From the NCBI RefSeq assembly GCF_905332535.1, contig NZ_CAJOCF010000001.1, positions 496,001 to 560,000 on the forward strand: a DNA stretch of 64,000 nt, given 5' to 3'. Source of the DNA: Latilactobacillus fragifolii (GTDB lineage: Bacteria; Bacillota; Bacilli; Lactobacillales; Lactobacillaceae). Made by a program: the position numbers and the translations under genes. The notes below the pieces were generated by a model. The model had not been told where the DNA came from and made no database searches. It saw only the letters and a program-made list of their open reading frames with translations. Of the stretch, positions 18,967-28,223 are shown one piece after another. How positions within the stretch are numbered: the stretch's first letter is position 1; every line of letters begins with the position of its first letter.

Positions 18967-19009
18967 AAAAAACTGCCAAGACAAAAGCTAATTTGTCCCG
19001 GCAGTTTTT
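18967..19009 (-). terminator. Terminator of clpX
   Basis: AAAACTGCC... / ...GGCAGTTTTT hairpin after the clpX stop. The apical 20 bases (18978-18997) nearly match those of the terminator at 17829-17876. Confidence 0.85.
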
Positions 19010-19015
19010 GGATTT

Positions 19016-20269
19016 TTATGATGCTTCTTGGCCGTCAGCTAGAAAAAGCTGGGGTTTAGCAGTGCCATCCACCGCTTCTTTCGTTACGACAACCTTCGTA
19101 ACATCTTCACGACTTGGAATATCAAACATCATATCCATCATAACTTCTTCAATAATTGACCGTAAACCACGGGCCCCGGTGTTACGTTCAATCGCTAGAT
19201 GTGCAATCGCATGGAGTGCTTCTGGTGTAAATTCTAAGGTAACATTGTCCAAGGCCATCAACTTGCTGTATTGTTTAACAAGCGCGTTCTTAGGTTCAGT
19301 TAAAATATGCACCAAATCATCTTCAGTCAGTTTTTCTAATGCAGCAGTAATCGGAATCCGACCAATGAATTCAGGAATAATCCCAAACTTCATTAAATCT
19401 TCCGTTACGATTTGTTGCATCAAACTTTGATCTTCATTGGTAGTTTGCCCATTCTTGCTCCCGAAGCCAATTGTCTTTTCACCTAGGCGATTTTTGACAA
19501 TCGTTTCGATACCGTCAAAGGCGCCACCAATGATGAATAAAATATTGGTGGTATCAATTTGGATTAACTCTTGTTGTGGATGCTTACGACCGCCTTGCGG
19601 TGGCACGCTAGCAATTGTTCCTTCAAGAATCTTCAAGAGGGCTTGTTGGACCCCTTCACCCGAAACATCACGTGTGATCGATACGTTTTCGCTCTTCTTG
19701 GCAATTTTATCGATTTCATCAATATAAATAATCCCGCGTTCAGCACGATCAACATCGAAGTCTGCATTCTGTAACAGCTTCAAGAGGATGTTTTCAACAT
19801 CTTCACCCACGTAACCCGCTTCAGTTAAAGTGGTGGCATCCGCAATTGCAAATGGCACGTTTAAAATGCGGGCTAATGTTTGCGCAAGGAATGTCTTCCC
19901 GGAACCAGTTGGTCCAATTAATGCAATATTACTCTTTTGTAATTCAGTGTCCCCTTCTTGGGCGACTGACATTTGGTTGACCCGTTTGTAGTGATTATAA
20001 ACTGCGACAGATAATGCTTTTTTCGCTTCTGTTTGACCAATCACATAATCATTTAAAATAGCTAAAATTTCTTTTGGCTTCGGCACTTCTAATAAGTCAC
20101 TGAAGGCCTCATCCTTAAACTCTTCATCAATAATCTCTTTGCAAAGGTCAATACATTCATTACAGATATAAACACCAGGGCCAGCCACGATCTTTTTCAC
20201 TTGATCTTGTGACTTCCCACAAAACGAACACGTTACGGGTCCGTTCGTTGTTTCTGTATCATCTAGCAT
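19016..20269 (-). CDS. clpX: ATP-dependent Clp protease ATP-binding subunit ClpX
   Basis: AAA+ unfoldase that feeds ClpP. The 417-residue protein begins with the C4 zinc-binding domain ([13 protein letters not shown]...[11 protein letters not shown]), then Walker [16 protein letters not shown] (about residue 122), Walker [12 protein letters not shown], and the ClpX-specific [22 protein letters not shown] segment. The C-terminal small domain has [13 protein letters not shown]. The IGF loop needed for ClpP binding is seen as KTIGFGS. Own promoter; tig lies upstream with a terminator between. Confidence 0.97.
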   Translation of the reverse strand: MLDDTETTNGPVTCSFCGKSQDQVKKIVAGPGVYICNECIDLCKEIIDEEFKDEAFSDLLEVPKPKEILAILNDYVIGQTEAKKALSVAVYNHYKRVNQMSVAQEGDTELQKSNIALIGPTGSGKTFLAQTLARILNVPFAIADATTLTEAGYVGEDVENILLKLLQNADFDVDRAERGIIYIDEIDKIAKKSENVSITRDVSGEGVQQALLKILEGTIASVPPQGGRKHPQQELIQIDTTNILFIIGGAFDGIETIVKNRLGEKTIGFGSKNGQTTNEDQSLMQQIVTEDLMKFGIIPEFIGRIPITAALEKLTEDDLVHILTEPKNALVKQYSKLMALDNVTLEFTPEALHAIAHLAIERNTGARGLRSIIEEVMMDMMFDIPSREDVTKVVVTKEAVDGTAKPQLFLADGQEAS

Positions 20270-20343
20270 ACTGGGATTCTCCCCTTTCTCGATATCCGCT
20301 TACCGCTGTGAGTTATTAAAATACACCCCTACAACGTAATTCA

Positions 20344-20372
20344 GACTATAGCATAACTATGGACTAGAATAA
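20344..20372 (-). promoter_or_regulatory. Candidate clpX promoter
   Basis: TTTATT, 17-bp spacer ending TGC, TATAGT (extended -10) on the minus strand, 75-103 bases before the start. An overlapping TTTACT/TATGCT pair is an alternative. Confidence 0.5.
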
Positions 20373-20403
20373 AGTAAAATTACTCGCACACCGTCAATGA
20401 TAC

Positions 20404-20442
20404 AAAAGCGGGTCCAAAGTAAACACCTTGAACCCGCTTTTT
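20404..20442 (-). terminator. Terminator of tig
   Basis: Imperfect AAAAAGCGGGTTCAAGG / CTTTGGACCCGCTTTT hairpin downstream of the trigger factor gene. Confidence 0.8.
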
Positions 20443-20476
20443 AGCATCATTTAAAGCTTGGATTGATCAGACGACC

Positions 20477-21772
20477 TTATTTAGCGTCTTTCACTTCTAC
20501 AGCTGAATCAGCAATGATTTCGATTGCTTTCTTGACACCGATATCGTGTTTCAACATGTCATCTGATAAGACGCTACGTACAGCGGCTTCTTCCATGTTG
20601 TATTGTTCAGCTAAACTCTTAAGTTCGGCAGCAACTTCGTCATCTGTTGCTTCGATGTTTTCAGCTTCTACAACGGCTTCCAGTACAAGACTTGTCTTAA
20701 CCCGTTTGTCAGCATCAGCAGCAAATTGTTTCTTCAAATCATCTTCAGTTGTACCAGTGATTTGATAGTACATTTCTGGGTTGATACCTTGTTGTTGCAT
20801 GTTACCTAAATATTGTTGTAATTGACTGTTGATTTCTTCGTCAATCATTGCTTGCGGTAATTCACCAATTGTTGCATTTTCAGTTGCTTTAGCAACGGCT
20901 GTATCTTGGATAGCCGCATCTGCAGCAGCATTTTTTTGTTGTTTTAATTCTTCACGAATTTTTTCTTTTAATTCATCTAATGTATCAACACTTTCGTCGA
21001 TATCCTTAGCAAATTCGTCATCTAATTCAGGTAATTCCTTGGCTTTCACTTCGTGGATGGTTACCTTGAAGATTGCTTCTTTACCAGCTAATTCTTCAGC
21101 TTGGTAATCTTCAGGGAAGGTAACTTTAACATCAACATTGTCGTCTGCTTTGTGACCGACTAATTGATCTTCAAAACCTGGAATGAATGAGTTTGAGCCA
21201 AGTTCTAATGAGTAGTTGTCCGCTTGACCACCGTCAAAAGGTACGCCATCTACAGAACCAGCATAATCGATGACAACCGTATCGCCGTTTTCAGCAGCTG
21301 CATCTTCTTTCAATACTAATTCGGCTTGACGTTCACGACGGTTTTCAATTTCTTGATCAACGTCTTTGATTGTAATGCGACGGCTTTGTTTTGGTACTTC
21401 TAAGCCTTTATAGTCGCCTAAAGACACTTCTGGTTTAACAGTAACTTGAGCCTTAATTACCCAAGGTTCGCCTTTTTCCATTTTTTCAACATTAATTTGT
21501 GGTTGATCAACTGGTTGAATAGCAGCTTCTTTAACAGCAGCATCATAAGCTTCTGGTAAGATTGCATTTAAAGCATCTTCATAAAGGGCTTCTTCACCAT
21601 ACATCTTGTTAAAGATTTGACGAGGCATTTTACCTTTACGGAAACCTGGTGTGTTGATGTTTTTACGTATCCGTTTGAACGCAACGTCCAAACCTTCACT
21701 AATTTTATTTAAATCAATTTCAAAGGTTAGTTCACCATCATTGGCGCCCTTTTTTTCCCATTTTGCTGACAT
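20477..21772 (-). CDS. tig: Trigger factor (peptidyl-prolyl isomerase chaperone)
   Basis: Ribosome-associated chaperone for nascent chains, 431 residues. The N-terminal ribosome-binding domain contains the signature [12 protein letters not shown] (about residues 43-54). The FKBP-type PPIase domain follows ([20 protein letters not shown] at about 160-180) and then a helical C-terminal domain. The ATG at 21772 is preceded by GGAGGG at 8 bases; a longer in-frame reading upstream has no ribosome site. Confidence 0.97.
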   Translation of the reverse strand: MSAKWEKKGANDGELTFEIDLNKISEGLDVAFKRIRKNINTPGFRKGKMPRQIFNKMYGEEALYEDALNAILPEAYDAAVKEAAIQPVDQPQINVEKMEKGEPWVIKAQVTVKPEVSLGDYKGLEVPKQSRRITIKDVDQEIENRRERQAELVLKEDAAAENGDTVVIDYAGSVDGVPFDGGQADNYSLELGSNSFIPGFEDQLVGHKADDNVDVKVTFPEDYQAEELAGKEAIFKVTIHEVKAKELPELDDEFAKDIDESVDTLDELKEKIREELKQQKNAAADAAIQDTAVAKATENATIGELPQAMIDEEINSQLQQYLGNMQQQGINPEMYYQITGTTEDDLKKQFAADADKRVKTSLVLEAVVEAENIEATDDEVAAELKSLAEQYNMEEAAVRSVLSDDMLKHDIGVKKAIEIIADSAVEVKDAK

Positions 21773-21822
21773 AATTTCCCTCCGACAGTTATATTCACAA
21801 TCTATCAATTGCATACTTAATC

Positions 21823-21851
21823 AGCATAAACTATTTAGCCTAAATTGTAAA
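21823..21851 (-). promoter_or_regulatory. Promoter of tig
   Basis: TTTACA, 17-bp spacer, TATGCT on the minus strand, 51-79 bases upstream of the start. Confidence 0.65.
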
Positions 21852-21926
21852 TATTTATTGGTCTAAAAAGCGATAAAATCCGACATTTTAGTCATTTACG
21901 ACTAACTGCTATCGAATTAAAGGTAC

Positions 21927-21960
21927 AAAAAAACTCGCAGCTTTTACACCACGAGTTTTT
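21927..21960 (-). terminator. Terminator of tuf
   Basis: AAAACTCG / CGAGTTTT stem and minus-strand T run 20 bases after the tuf stop. Confidence 0.8.
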
Positions 21961-21980
21961 CGATTCAACTAGGTTGAATA

Positions 21981-23171
21981 TTAGTCGATAATTTCACTAA
22001 CGACACCGGCACCAACAGTACGGCCACCTTCACGAACAGTGAACTTAAGACCTTTTTCGATAGCAACTGGTGAGATTAATTCAACAGTAAATGTTACGTT
22101 ATCGCCAGGCATAACCATTTCGACACCTTCTGGCAATTCGATAACACCTGTAACATCAGTTGTATGGAAGAAGAATTGAGGACGATAGTTTGAGAAGAAT
22201 GGTGTATGACGACCACCTTCGTCCTTGCTTAAGATATAAACTTCACCCTTGAATTTCTTGTGAGTTTGAATTGAACCTGGTTTAGCCAAAACTTGACCAC
22301 GTTCGATGCTATCACGGTCGATACCACGTAATAAAGCACCAACGTTATCGCCGGCTTGACCTTTATCCAATGTCTTACGGAACATTTCCAAACCAGTAAC
22401 AGTTGTCTTAGCAACTTCGTCTTTCAAACCAACGATTTCAACTTCGTCACCGACAGTAACTTGGCCACGATCGATACGACCTGAAGCAACAGTACCACGA
22501 CCAGTAATCGTAAATACGTCTTCAACAGGCATTAAGAATGGTTTGTCTGTGTCACGTTCTGGTGTTGGGATATATTCATCAACAGTAGCCATCAATTCTT
22601 CAACAGCTTTAACGTCGTCAGGATTGCCGTTCAATGCACCAAGTGCTGAACCGCGGATAACTGGAATATCGTCACCAGGGAAATCGTATTCTGATAATAA
22701 TTCACGAACTTCCATTTCAACTAAGTCCGTCAATTCGTCATCATCAACTAAATCGGTCTTGTTTAAGAAGACGATGATGTAGTCAACACCAACTTGGTGA
22801 GCAAGTAAGATATGTTCACGTGTTTGTGGCATAGGACCATCAGTTGCAGCAACAACTAAGATAGCACCGTCCATTTGAGCAGCACCAGTGATCATGTTTT
22901 TAACGTAGTCAGCATGTCCTGGGGCGTCAATATGTGCATAGTGACGGTTTTCTGTTTCATATTCAACGTGGGCTGTATTGATAGTGATACCACGTTCTCT
23001 TTCTTCTGGAGCAGCATCGATGTTTGCATAGTCTTGAGCTTCAGCCAAGCCTTTGTCTGACAACATCTTTGTGATTGCTGCTGTTAAAGTTGTTTTCCCA
23101 TGGTCAACATGTCCAATAGTACCAATGTTAACGTGGGGTTTTGTTCTTTCGTAATGTGCTTTTTCTGCCAT
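21981..23171 (-). CDS. tuf: Elongation factor Tu
   Basis: Delivers aminoacyl-tRNA to the ribosome. The 396-residue protein shows [10 protein letters not shown] (G1), [18 protein letters not shown] (G3), [10 protein letters not shown] (G4), the [14 protein letters not shown] segment, and beta-barrel domains 2 and 3 ending [13 protein letters not shown]. The ATG at 23171 ([15 protein letters not shown]) follows an AGGAGG box; an in-frame start 27 bases upstream overlaps that box and is rejected. Monocistronic with tandem promoters, fitting its high expression. Confidence 0.98.
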   Translation of the reverse strand: MAEKAHYERTKPHVNIGTIGHVDHGKTTLTAAITKMLSDKGLAEAQDYANIDAAPEERERGITINTAHVEYETENRHYAHIDAPGHADYVKNMITGAAQMDGAILVVAATDGPMPQTREHILLAHQVGVDYIIVFLNKTDLVDDDELTDLVEMEVRELLSEYDFPGDDIPVIRGSALGALNGNPDDVKAVEELMATVDEYIPTPERDTDKPFLMPVEDVFTITGRGTVASGRIDRGQVTVGDEVEIVGLKDEVAKTTVTGLEMFRKTLDKGQAGDNVGALLRGIDRDSIERGQVLAKPGSIQTHKKFKGEVYILSKDEGGRHTPFFSNYRPQFFFHTTDVTGVIELPEGVEMVMPGDNVTFTVELISPVAIEKGLKFTVREGGRTVGAGVVSEIID

Positions 23172-23246
23172 TAAAACGAACCTCCTGTATTTTCGCAAGA
23201 AAAAATCAGTGTTTAGATTTACTAAACTGATAATCCTTTACATAAT

Positions 23247-23274
23247 ATTATAATACTTCAAGCGCTAAAATCAA
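23247..23274 (-). promoter_or_regulatory. Second (proximal) promoter of tuf
   Basis: TTGATT, 16-bp spacer, TATAAT on the minus strand, 76-103 bases before the tuf start. Confidence 0.6.
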
Positions 23275-23307
23275 AGTGTTTTTTTGCACTTGAAGAATTC
23301 AAAAATG

Positions 23308-23336
23308 ATTATATCTGCTATGAGCGCGTTTGTAAA
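23308..23336 (-). promoter_or_regulatory. First (distal) promoter of tuf
   Basis: TTTACA, 17-bp spacer, consensus TATAAT on the minus strand, 137-165 bases before the tuf start. Confidence 0.75.
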
Positions 23337-23390
23337 CACTTAATGCTTAAAAAAAGTCAGTTTGAAAGCAATATTTAGGTGTTTTCTATC

Positions 23391-24335
23391 CTAAACATCA
23401 AATTTCCCTGTCATTTCTTGCAACTTTTTCACCCAGTCTTGTATCTTTTCTGAAATAACCACTGATGCCGTATAATCCGGACCCAGTAGCTGCTTAAGCC
23501 ATGCTTGTGCCCACTCTGTAGAATCATCGATAATTTCACCTTCAAAAGGATATAAATATGCAAATCCCATTTTAACATCCGCTATAACTTGGGCTAATAA
23601 AATGGGGTCTTCCGATGCTAATTGCGCATTTAAAGCCGCCAATATTGCGTTAAAGGTCTTACTTTCGCCCATCAATTGGGTGTTAGCAGGTACAAACGTT
23701 TTAGTCTGTTCAAACCATTGCATCGTGACTGATTGTTCAATATTGAGCTGAACCAGGGTTTCAATGACCGTCGCTTTCACAAAAGCATGCGTGTATGGAT
23801 TCATTAAAACTGGCGTAACGCTGGTTACATAAACATGCCGTGGTAACTGTTCAGCTTGTGTCAACATAGCAAGCTGTTCAGATAAGGGGTGTGCCGTAAG
23901 ATTATAGAGACCTTCTGCTTGCTTACGGATCATTTCTTGATGGTTGGCTTGAAACTCTAATTCACTAGCTGTAATCATCATTTTAAACGTTCTGATAGCT
24001 TGAGGCGCAATGGTTGCGTGCCGTAATGCTCCCCATATTTGATTAGCCGTAACAAACCGGTGGTTGTTTAATAATAATGCAAGGTAAAATCGAGCCAAGT
24101 CCGTTTGTTGTAAATAATCGGCTTGTTGTTCTTCGACGACCGCCAATGCTGTTTGCGTATCACCAACTTCAATCAACGCACTCGCCCACAATAAATTTGC
24201 TGACAATGTCTGCTCTAGTTGATATGCGGCTTCAAAATGATCGCATGCTTGCTGCCAATGGTGTTGATTTAACGCTGCTTTTCCCATCCGAATTAGACGA
24301 TCATATTGATTGGGGAACTGCGTAATATCACCCAT
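23391..24335 (-). CDS. TPR-like helical repeat protein, function unknown
   Basis: A 314-residue soluble protein with no signal peptide. The first 120 residues look like two to three tetratricopeptide-type helix pairs (YDRLIRMGKAALNQHHWQQA, DHFEAAYQLEQTLSANLLWA, SALIEVGDTQTALAVVEEQ). The remainder is helical without a recognised motif and rather rich in acidic and aromatic residues near the C-terminus. It lies downstream of rnjB (stop of rnjB 80 bases away, with a terminator between) and upstream of tuf. AAGGAAGGG precedes the ATG. A scaffold role is possible, but I cannot assign a function. Confidence 0.8.
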   Translation of the reverse strand: MGDITQFPNQYDRLIRMGKAALNQHHWQQACDHFEAAYQLEQTLSANLLWASALIEVGDTQTALAVVEEQQADYLQQTDLARFYLALLLNNHRFVTANQIWGALRHATIAPQAIRTFKMMITASELEFQANHQEMIRKQAEGLYNLTAHPLSEQLAMLTQAEQLPRHVYVTSVTPVLMNPYTHAFVKATVIETLVQLNIEQSVTMQWFEQTKTFVPANTQLMGESKTFNAILAALNAQLASEDPILLAQVIADVKMGFAYLYPFEGEIIDDSTEWAQAWLKQLLGPDYTASVVISEKIQDWVKKLQEMTGKFDV

Positions 24336-24361
24336 TTAATCCCTTCCTTTCGACAACGAAT

Positions 24362-24410
24362 AAAACAATAGCGTCTAGAATCAACTGCCGTGATCCAGAC
24401 GCTATTGTTT
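24362..24410 (-). terminator. Terminator of rnjB
   Basis: AAACAATAGCGTCT / AGACGCTATTGTTT 14-bp arms, just after the rnjB stop. Confidence 0.85.
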
Positions 24411-24415
24411 CAATG

Positions 24416-26134
24416 TTATTCAGCGGCTTTTTCAGCCTTTGGTTTATTATCTTTTCTTTGACGACGATGATTTTGATTAATTTCCATAATCACTGGTAGA
24501 ATTACCGGCCGGCGTTTCGTTTGTTCATACAAGTAATGGCTTAAATTTTCCCGCACATCTTGTTTCAAATGACTCCAGTCAAATTCTTTGTTATCCAGAT
24601 TATTTTGCACCGCTTTTTTGATAATTTCCGCACTTTCAGCCATCAAGTCTTTGCTCGTCTTGACGTAAACAAATCCTCGGGCTGTAACTTTAGGTTCTGC
24701 AATAATCTGTTTATTCTTGCGATCAATCGTGACAACGGCGATAAAAATTCCGTCTTCTGATAATAATTTCCGATCACGTAATACAATATTGCCGATATCG
24801 CCGATCCCGCTACCATCAATCATGACGTCAGTTGCATCAACTTGCCCACCGACGTGCATCTTACCTTTTTCATAAGCGACAATATCGCCCTTACCCACGA
24901 TGAAAATATCTTTGTAAGCCATCCCTGTTTCGTGTGCAATGTCTGCATGGGCTGCCAATTGACGATATTCACCTTGAATAGGCATCAAGAATTGCGGTTG
25001 CATTAAATTCAACATTAACTGCAAGTCATTCTTGTTGGCGTGGCCTGACGCGTGCATATCATCACCGATTGTCTTGACTTCGCCACCTGCCCGATAAACC
25101 ATATCCTTGGTCTTCGCTAAAATGGTATCCATCGCATGCGAAGGCGAGGTCGTTAAGTAAACCAAGTCACCCTCTTCGATATGAATTAAACGGTGATGAC
25201 TCGTTGCCATCTTTTGAAGCGCCTTAATTGGTTCGCCCATTCGACCGGTTTCTAAAATCACCGTTTGTTCAGGTGCAAGTGTCTTTAAATCTTTGGGTTG
25301 TCCTAAAATAGCATCATCTGGCAAGACAATCATTGATAATTTCATTGCTGTCCGGACAATTTTTTCTAAGTCACGCCCCGTTAAGACTACTTTGCGGCCC
25401 GTTTTATAAGCCGCATCAATTACTTGTTGAATCCGCATGATATTTGAAGCCACAGAAGCTACAATAATCCGGCCAGTTTGATATTTAAACGTTTCTAAAA
25501 TCGATTCAGCAATATCGCGTTCGTTAGCCGTTGCAAAAGGTGATTCCGCATTAGCAGAATCGCTCAAAAGCGCTAAAACACCTTGTTTGCCGATTTCAGC
25601 TAACCGAGCATAATCCGTTTGATACATCGGCATTGCTGATTGGTCAAACTTGAAATCTCCCGTGTAAACGATTTGTCCTTCGTCCGTCTTGACAACGATT
25701 CCTAATGAACCAGGAATCGTATGGGTCGTTTTGAAAAATGAAACAGTTGCACGTTCGAAATCGATAGCCGTATTAGCGTCGATGACGTGGAAGTTTTGGA
25801 ACTTACGTAATTTGGGTTCGCTGCTAACTGTAATTTGGGCTAAAGCAATCGTTAATTCAGAGCCAAAGACTGGCACATCGTGTTCCTTCAAGAAATAAGG
25901 CAGCGCACCAATTGCATCTGCATGCCCGTGTGTTAGAAAAATTCCAGCAACGCGATCGGCATTTTCTTCTAGATAGGTCATATCAGGAATCACAATATCA
26001 ATCCCTAATAACTCAGTTTCTGGATATTTCAAGCCACAATCTAATACATAAATTTCGTCGTCCACTTCGACAATGTTCAAGTTCTTACCATTTTCACGAA
26101 CACCGCCAAGCGGCATAATCTTAATGTTACTCAT
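24416..26134 (-). CDS. rnjB: Ribonuclease J2
   Basis: Beta-CASP metallo-beta-lactamase RNase of 572 residues; with RNase J1 it forms the 5'-exonuclease/endonuclease complex of Firmicutes. It begins MSNIKIMPLGGVRENGKN. The metal-binding motif reads THGHADAIGALPYF, whereas RNase J1 in this window (51831-53519) has HGHEDHIGG. The loss of the second His of HxHxDH is typical of J2, which has weak or no catalytic activity and acts mainly as a partner. The C-terminus has the beta-CASP and C-domain segments (GSGIGDIGNIVLRDRKLLSEDGIF) and a Lys-rich tail. A 20-bp palindrome lies 17 bases upstream. Confidence 0.93.
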   Translation of the reverse strand: MSNIKIMPLGGVRENGKNLNIVEVDDEIYVLDCGLKYPETELLGIDIVIPDMTYLEENADRVAGIFLTHGHADAIGALPYFLKEHDVPVFGSELTIALAQITVSSEPKLRKFQNFHVIDANTAIDFERATVSFFKTTHTIPGSLGIVVKTDEGQIVYTGDFKFDQSAMPMYQTDYARLAEIGKQGVLALLSDSANAESPFATANERDIAESILETFKYQTGRIIVASVASNIMRIQQVIDAAYKTGRKVVLTGRDLEKIVRTAMKLSMIVLPDDAILGQPKDLKTLAPEQTVILETGRMGEPIKALQKMATSHHRLIHIEEGDLVYLTTSPSHAMDTILAKTKDMVYRAGGEVKTIGDDMHASGHANKNDLQLMLNLMQPQFLMPIQGEYRQLAAHADIAHETGMAYKDIFIVGKGDIVAYEKGKMHVGGQVDATDVMIDGSGIGDIGNIVLRDRKLLSEDGIFIAVVTIDRKNKQIIAEPKVTARGFVYVKTSKDLMAESAEIIKKAVQNNLDNKEFDWSHLKQDVRENLSHYLYEQTKRRPVILPVIMEINQNHRRQRKDNKPKAEKAAE

Positions 26135-26151
26135 TCTTTCACCTCTAGCAC

Positions 26152-26171
26152 TTGAGAAATTAATTTCTCAA
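26152..26171. repeat. Perfect 20-bp palindrome ahead of rnjB
   Basis: TTGAGAAATTAATTTCTCAA is perfectly self-complementary and lies 18-37 bases upstream of the rnjB start, directly before its ribosome site. It may be an operator or an mRNA hairpin. No terminator T-run follows. Confidence 0.7.
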
Positions 26172-26292
26172 ACTATTTTGTTTGTTCTAGTCGTTCATTC
26201 ATTTAAAACTCATCCGTCTTAAAGCCTATTTCATATTTTATCACAATTTAAACAAACTAACAGCTATTGATTACTAAAAGCCTTTAGAACAC

Positions 26293-26326
26293 AAAAAAGC
26301 GGGTCCGCATCGCGGATCCGCTTTTT
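26293..26326 (-). terminator. Terminator of rpsO
   Basis: AAAAAGCGGGTCCGC / GCGGATCCGCTTTTT stem with a 3-base loop, 10 bases after the rpsO stop. Confidence 0.92.
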
Positions 26327-26335
26327 AAAAATGAA

Positions 26336-26605
26336 TTAACGACGTAAGCCAAGGCTCTTGATTAATTCACGGTAACGTTGAACATCGCTTTCACGTAAGT
26401 AACGTAATAAGTTACGCCGGTGACCGATCTTCTTCATTTGACCAACATATGAATGGTGATCTTTCTTATGAATAGATAAATGTTCGTTTAATGCGTTGAT
26501 TTCTGCAGTCAATACAGCGATTTGTACTTCTGCTGAACCTGTGTCACCTTCGTGACGAGCAAATTGATTAATAATTTCGTTCTTTTTTTCTTGTGAAATA
26601 GCCAT
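26336..26605 (-). CDS. rpsO: 30S ribosomal protein S15
   Basis: Primary 16S rRNA-binding protein, 89 residues, the family's standard length. It begins [20 protein letters not shown] and carries the conserved [32 protein letters not shown]. The ATG at 26605 is used: a longer frame exists upstream but covers the promoter and leader. GGGTGG lies 8 bases before the start, beside a small hairpin in the leader. Monocistronic. Confidence 0.97.
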   Translation of the reverse strand: MAISQEKKNEIINQFARHEGDTGSAEVQIAVLTAEINALNEHLSIHKKDHHSYVGQMKKIGHRRNLLRYLRESDVQRYRELIKSLGLRR

Positions 26606-26619
26606 GCTAATTTCCACCC

Positions 26620-26640
26620 TTCTAGTATAATAGCCTAGAA
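26620..26640 (-). promoter_or_regulatory. Leader hairpin of rpsO, possible S15 autoregulatory element
   Basis: TTCTAG-(9 nt)-CTAGAA directly abuts the Shine-Dalgarno GGGTGG. S15 leaders are known autoregulatory targets in several bacteria; assignment here is inference from position. Confidence 0.4.
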
Positions 26641-26699
26641 CAACGTAAAGCGTCGGGTGAACGTCGCTAAACAGAGTAATAGGCCTGTGCAATAAGCAC

Positions 26700-26728
26700 T
26701 TAATAAGTGTACTAAATATCAGCGTCAA
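26700..26728 (-). promoter_or_regulatory. Promoter of rpsO
   Basis: TTGACG, 17-bp spacer, TATTAA on the minus strand, giving a leader of about 85-90 bases. Confidence 0.65.
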
Positions 26729-26788
26729 ACGCAAGCGACAGTTTTAAACTAATCAAGCAGTCAAGCTGAAATACTTTACAAGTTTTTA

Positions 26789-26818
26789 TTGCAATCACTC
26801 TCACTGTTTTGGTATAAT
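26789..26818 (+). promoter_or_regulatory. Promoter of rpsT
   Basis: TTGCAA, 18-bp spacer ending TTGG, consensus TATAAT; 63-92 bases upstream of the rpsT start. Confidence 0.75.
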
Positions 26819-26880
26819 AACGACTGTTGAAATTAAAATCTTTTTTATAAAGATAGTGAAACCCATCGGAGGTGAACAAC

Positions 26881-27135
26881 ATGCCACAAATTAAATCTGC
26901 TATGAAACGTGTGAAGACAATTGAAAAAGCTAACCAACGTAACGCTTCTCAATTAAGCACAATGCGTTCAGCAATCAAAAAGTTCAAAGCTGCTAAAACA
27001 GCAGGCAGTGACGAAGCTGCAGACCTATTGAAAGCTGCGACACGCGCAATCGATATGGCCTCAACAAAAGGCTTAATCCACGCCAACAAAGCTGGCCGTG
27101 ATAAGTCACGCTTAAACAAAATGATGGCTAAATAA
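26881..27135 (+). CDS. rpsT: 30S ribosomal protein S20
   Basis: 16S rRNA-binding protein of 84 residues: [21 protein letters not shown], then a Lys/Ala-rich helical body and the conserved [18 protein letters not shown]. The ATG at 26881 is preceded by GGAGGTG at about 8 bases; the GTG nine bases earlier is part of that box. Divergent from rpsO, convergent with holA, as often seen in Firmicutes. Confidence 0.97.
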   Translation: MPQIKSAMKRVKTIEKANQRNASQLSTMRSAIKKFKAAKTAGSDEAADLLKAATRAIDMASTKGLIHANKAGRDKSRLNKMMAK

Positions 27136-27145
27136 TTTAACCACC

Positions 27146-27187
27146 AAAAAAAGCCCCCACAACCATTTGGTTTGTGGGGGCTTTTTT
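27146..27187. terminator. Bidirectional terminator between rpsT and holA
   Basis: AAAAAAGCCCCCACAA / TTGTGGGGGCTTTTTT stem around CCATTTGGT, with A and T tracts on both sides. Confidence 0.95.
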
Positions 27188-27194
27188 ATTAATT

Positions 27195-28223
27195 TTAAGC
27201 AACATCTTCTGCCGCAAATTGTAACATGAAAAGTTCAAACAACAAAGTTGCTTCACCTTGACCAGTTTTTATTTTTTCCTCAATACCTTCTAAACCGAGA
27301 TATGCTTGAGCAAGCATTGGCTTAGAAAAATGCCGACTTTGTTGAAGCGCTAATTTAATCCGGTACGGGTGAACTTTCAAAACACTCGCCAAATTACCTT
27401 GGCTATACCCTTTTTCGAAAAGAATTTTCACTTGCAACAACAAACGAAATTGGCCTAATAGAATGGCATTAATTTTAAGCGGTTCTTCTTTTTGCAATAA
27501 TAAATCGTGATACATCTCTAAAACCGGGCCAACCTTCTTTTGTAAAACTAACGGTACCAATTCAAAAACGTTATCTTCAATACTACTTGTCACCAATGCA
27601 CTAATAGCCGCTTCAGTGATCACCCGACTTTGTTGCGCATAAAGCATTAATTTGGGTAATTCAGCCATTATTTGGCTGTAATCACCATTGGTCTTACTTA
27701 GCAGCAACGTCATTGCTGCCGGTTCAATCGTGACTTGTTTATGATGTAGTTGAGCAGTCACTAACTGTTGGACTTGGCGCTCATCAATTTTTTGAACATC
27801 AATGATGGTTGCTGTCTTCTTCAGTTGTTTAACCATTTTCTTGCGTTCATCTAACTTCGCATAAGGCGCAAAAATGACAAGTGCAGTTGTCGGTTGCGGT
27901 GCTTCCAAGTAAGCTTGGAACCCTTTTAAATCATGCTCAAGTTTCGTTTTAACTTTTTCACCGGTCAAAAAGAACGGATTTTGCATAAAAACAATTCGTC
28001 GTTCGCCAAAAAAAGGGGCCGCTTCTGCATCTTCTAATGCCCGTGCCACTTCAGTCTGGGCGAGATCATAGCTTGCAAAATTCATTGTCATCTCTTCGAC
28101 CGAAAGGGTTGCTTTAAACATTGCCTTAACTTCTTCAATGAGCGCCGATTCTTGACCTAATACAAGATATACCGGTGCAAACGTCTCTTGATTTAGTGCT
28201 GCTTTTAGTTGTTCTGTTTTCAT
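27195..28223 (-). CDS. holA: DNA polymerase III subunit delta
   Basis: Clamp-loader subunit that opens the beta clamp. The 342-residue protein starts MKTEQLKAALNQETFAPVYLVLGQE, with AAPFFGERRIVFMQNPFFLTG and the C-terminal helical collar domain (LKINAILLGQFRLLLQVKIL, KVHPYRIKLALQQSRHFS). It directly abuts comEC upstream, the usual com operon neighbour in Firmicutes, and is probably co-transcribed. Confidence 0.94.
   Translation of the reverse strand: MKTEQLKAALNQETFAPVYLVLGQESALIEEVKAMFKATLSVEEMTMNFASYDLAQTEVARALEDAEAAPFFGERRIVFMQNPFFLTGEKVKTKLEHDLKGFQAYLEAPQPTTALVIFAPYAKLDERKKMVKQLKKTATIIDVQKIDERQVQQLVTAQLHHKQVTIEPAAMTLLLSKTNGDYSQIMAELPKLMLYAQQSRVITEAAISALVTSSIEDNVFELVPLVLQKKVGPVLEMYHDLLLQKEEPLKINAILLGQFRLLLQVKILFEKGYSQGNLASVLKVHPYRIKLALQQSRHFSKPMLAQAYLGLEGIEEKIKTGQGEATLLFELFMLQFAAEDVA

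Noticed and set aside
18993-19727. Open frames on the plus strand opposite clpX (18993-19430, 19437-19727)
   Set aside because: Antisense shadows of a fully conserved clpX; Ser/Ile-rich low-complexity composition, no ribosome site.
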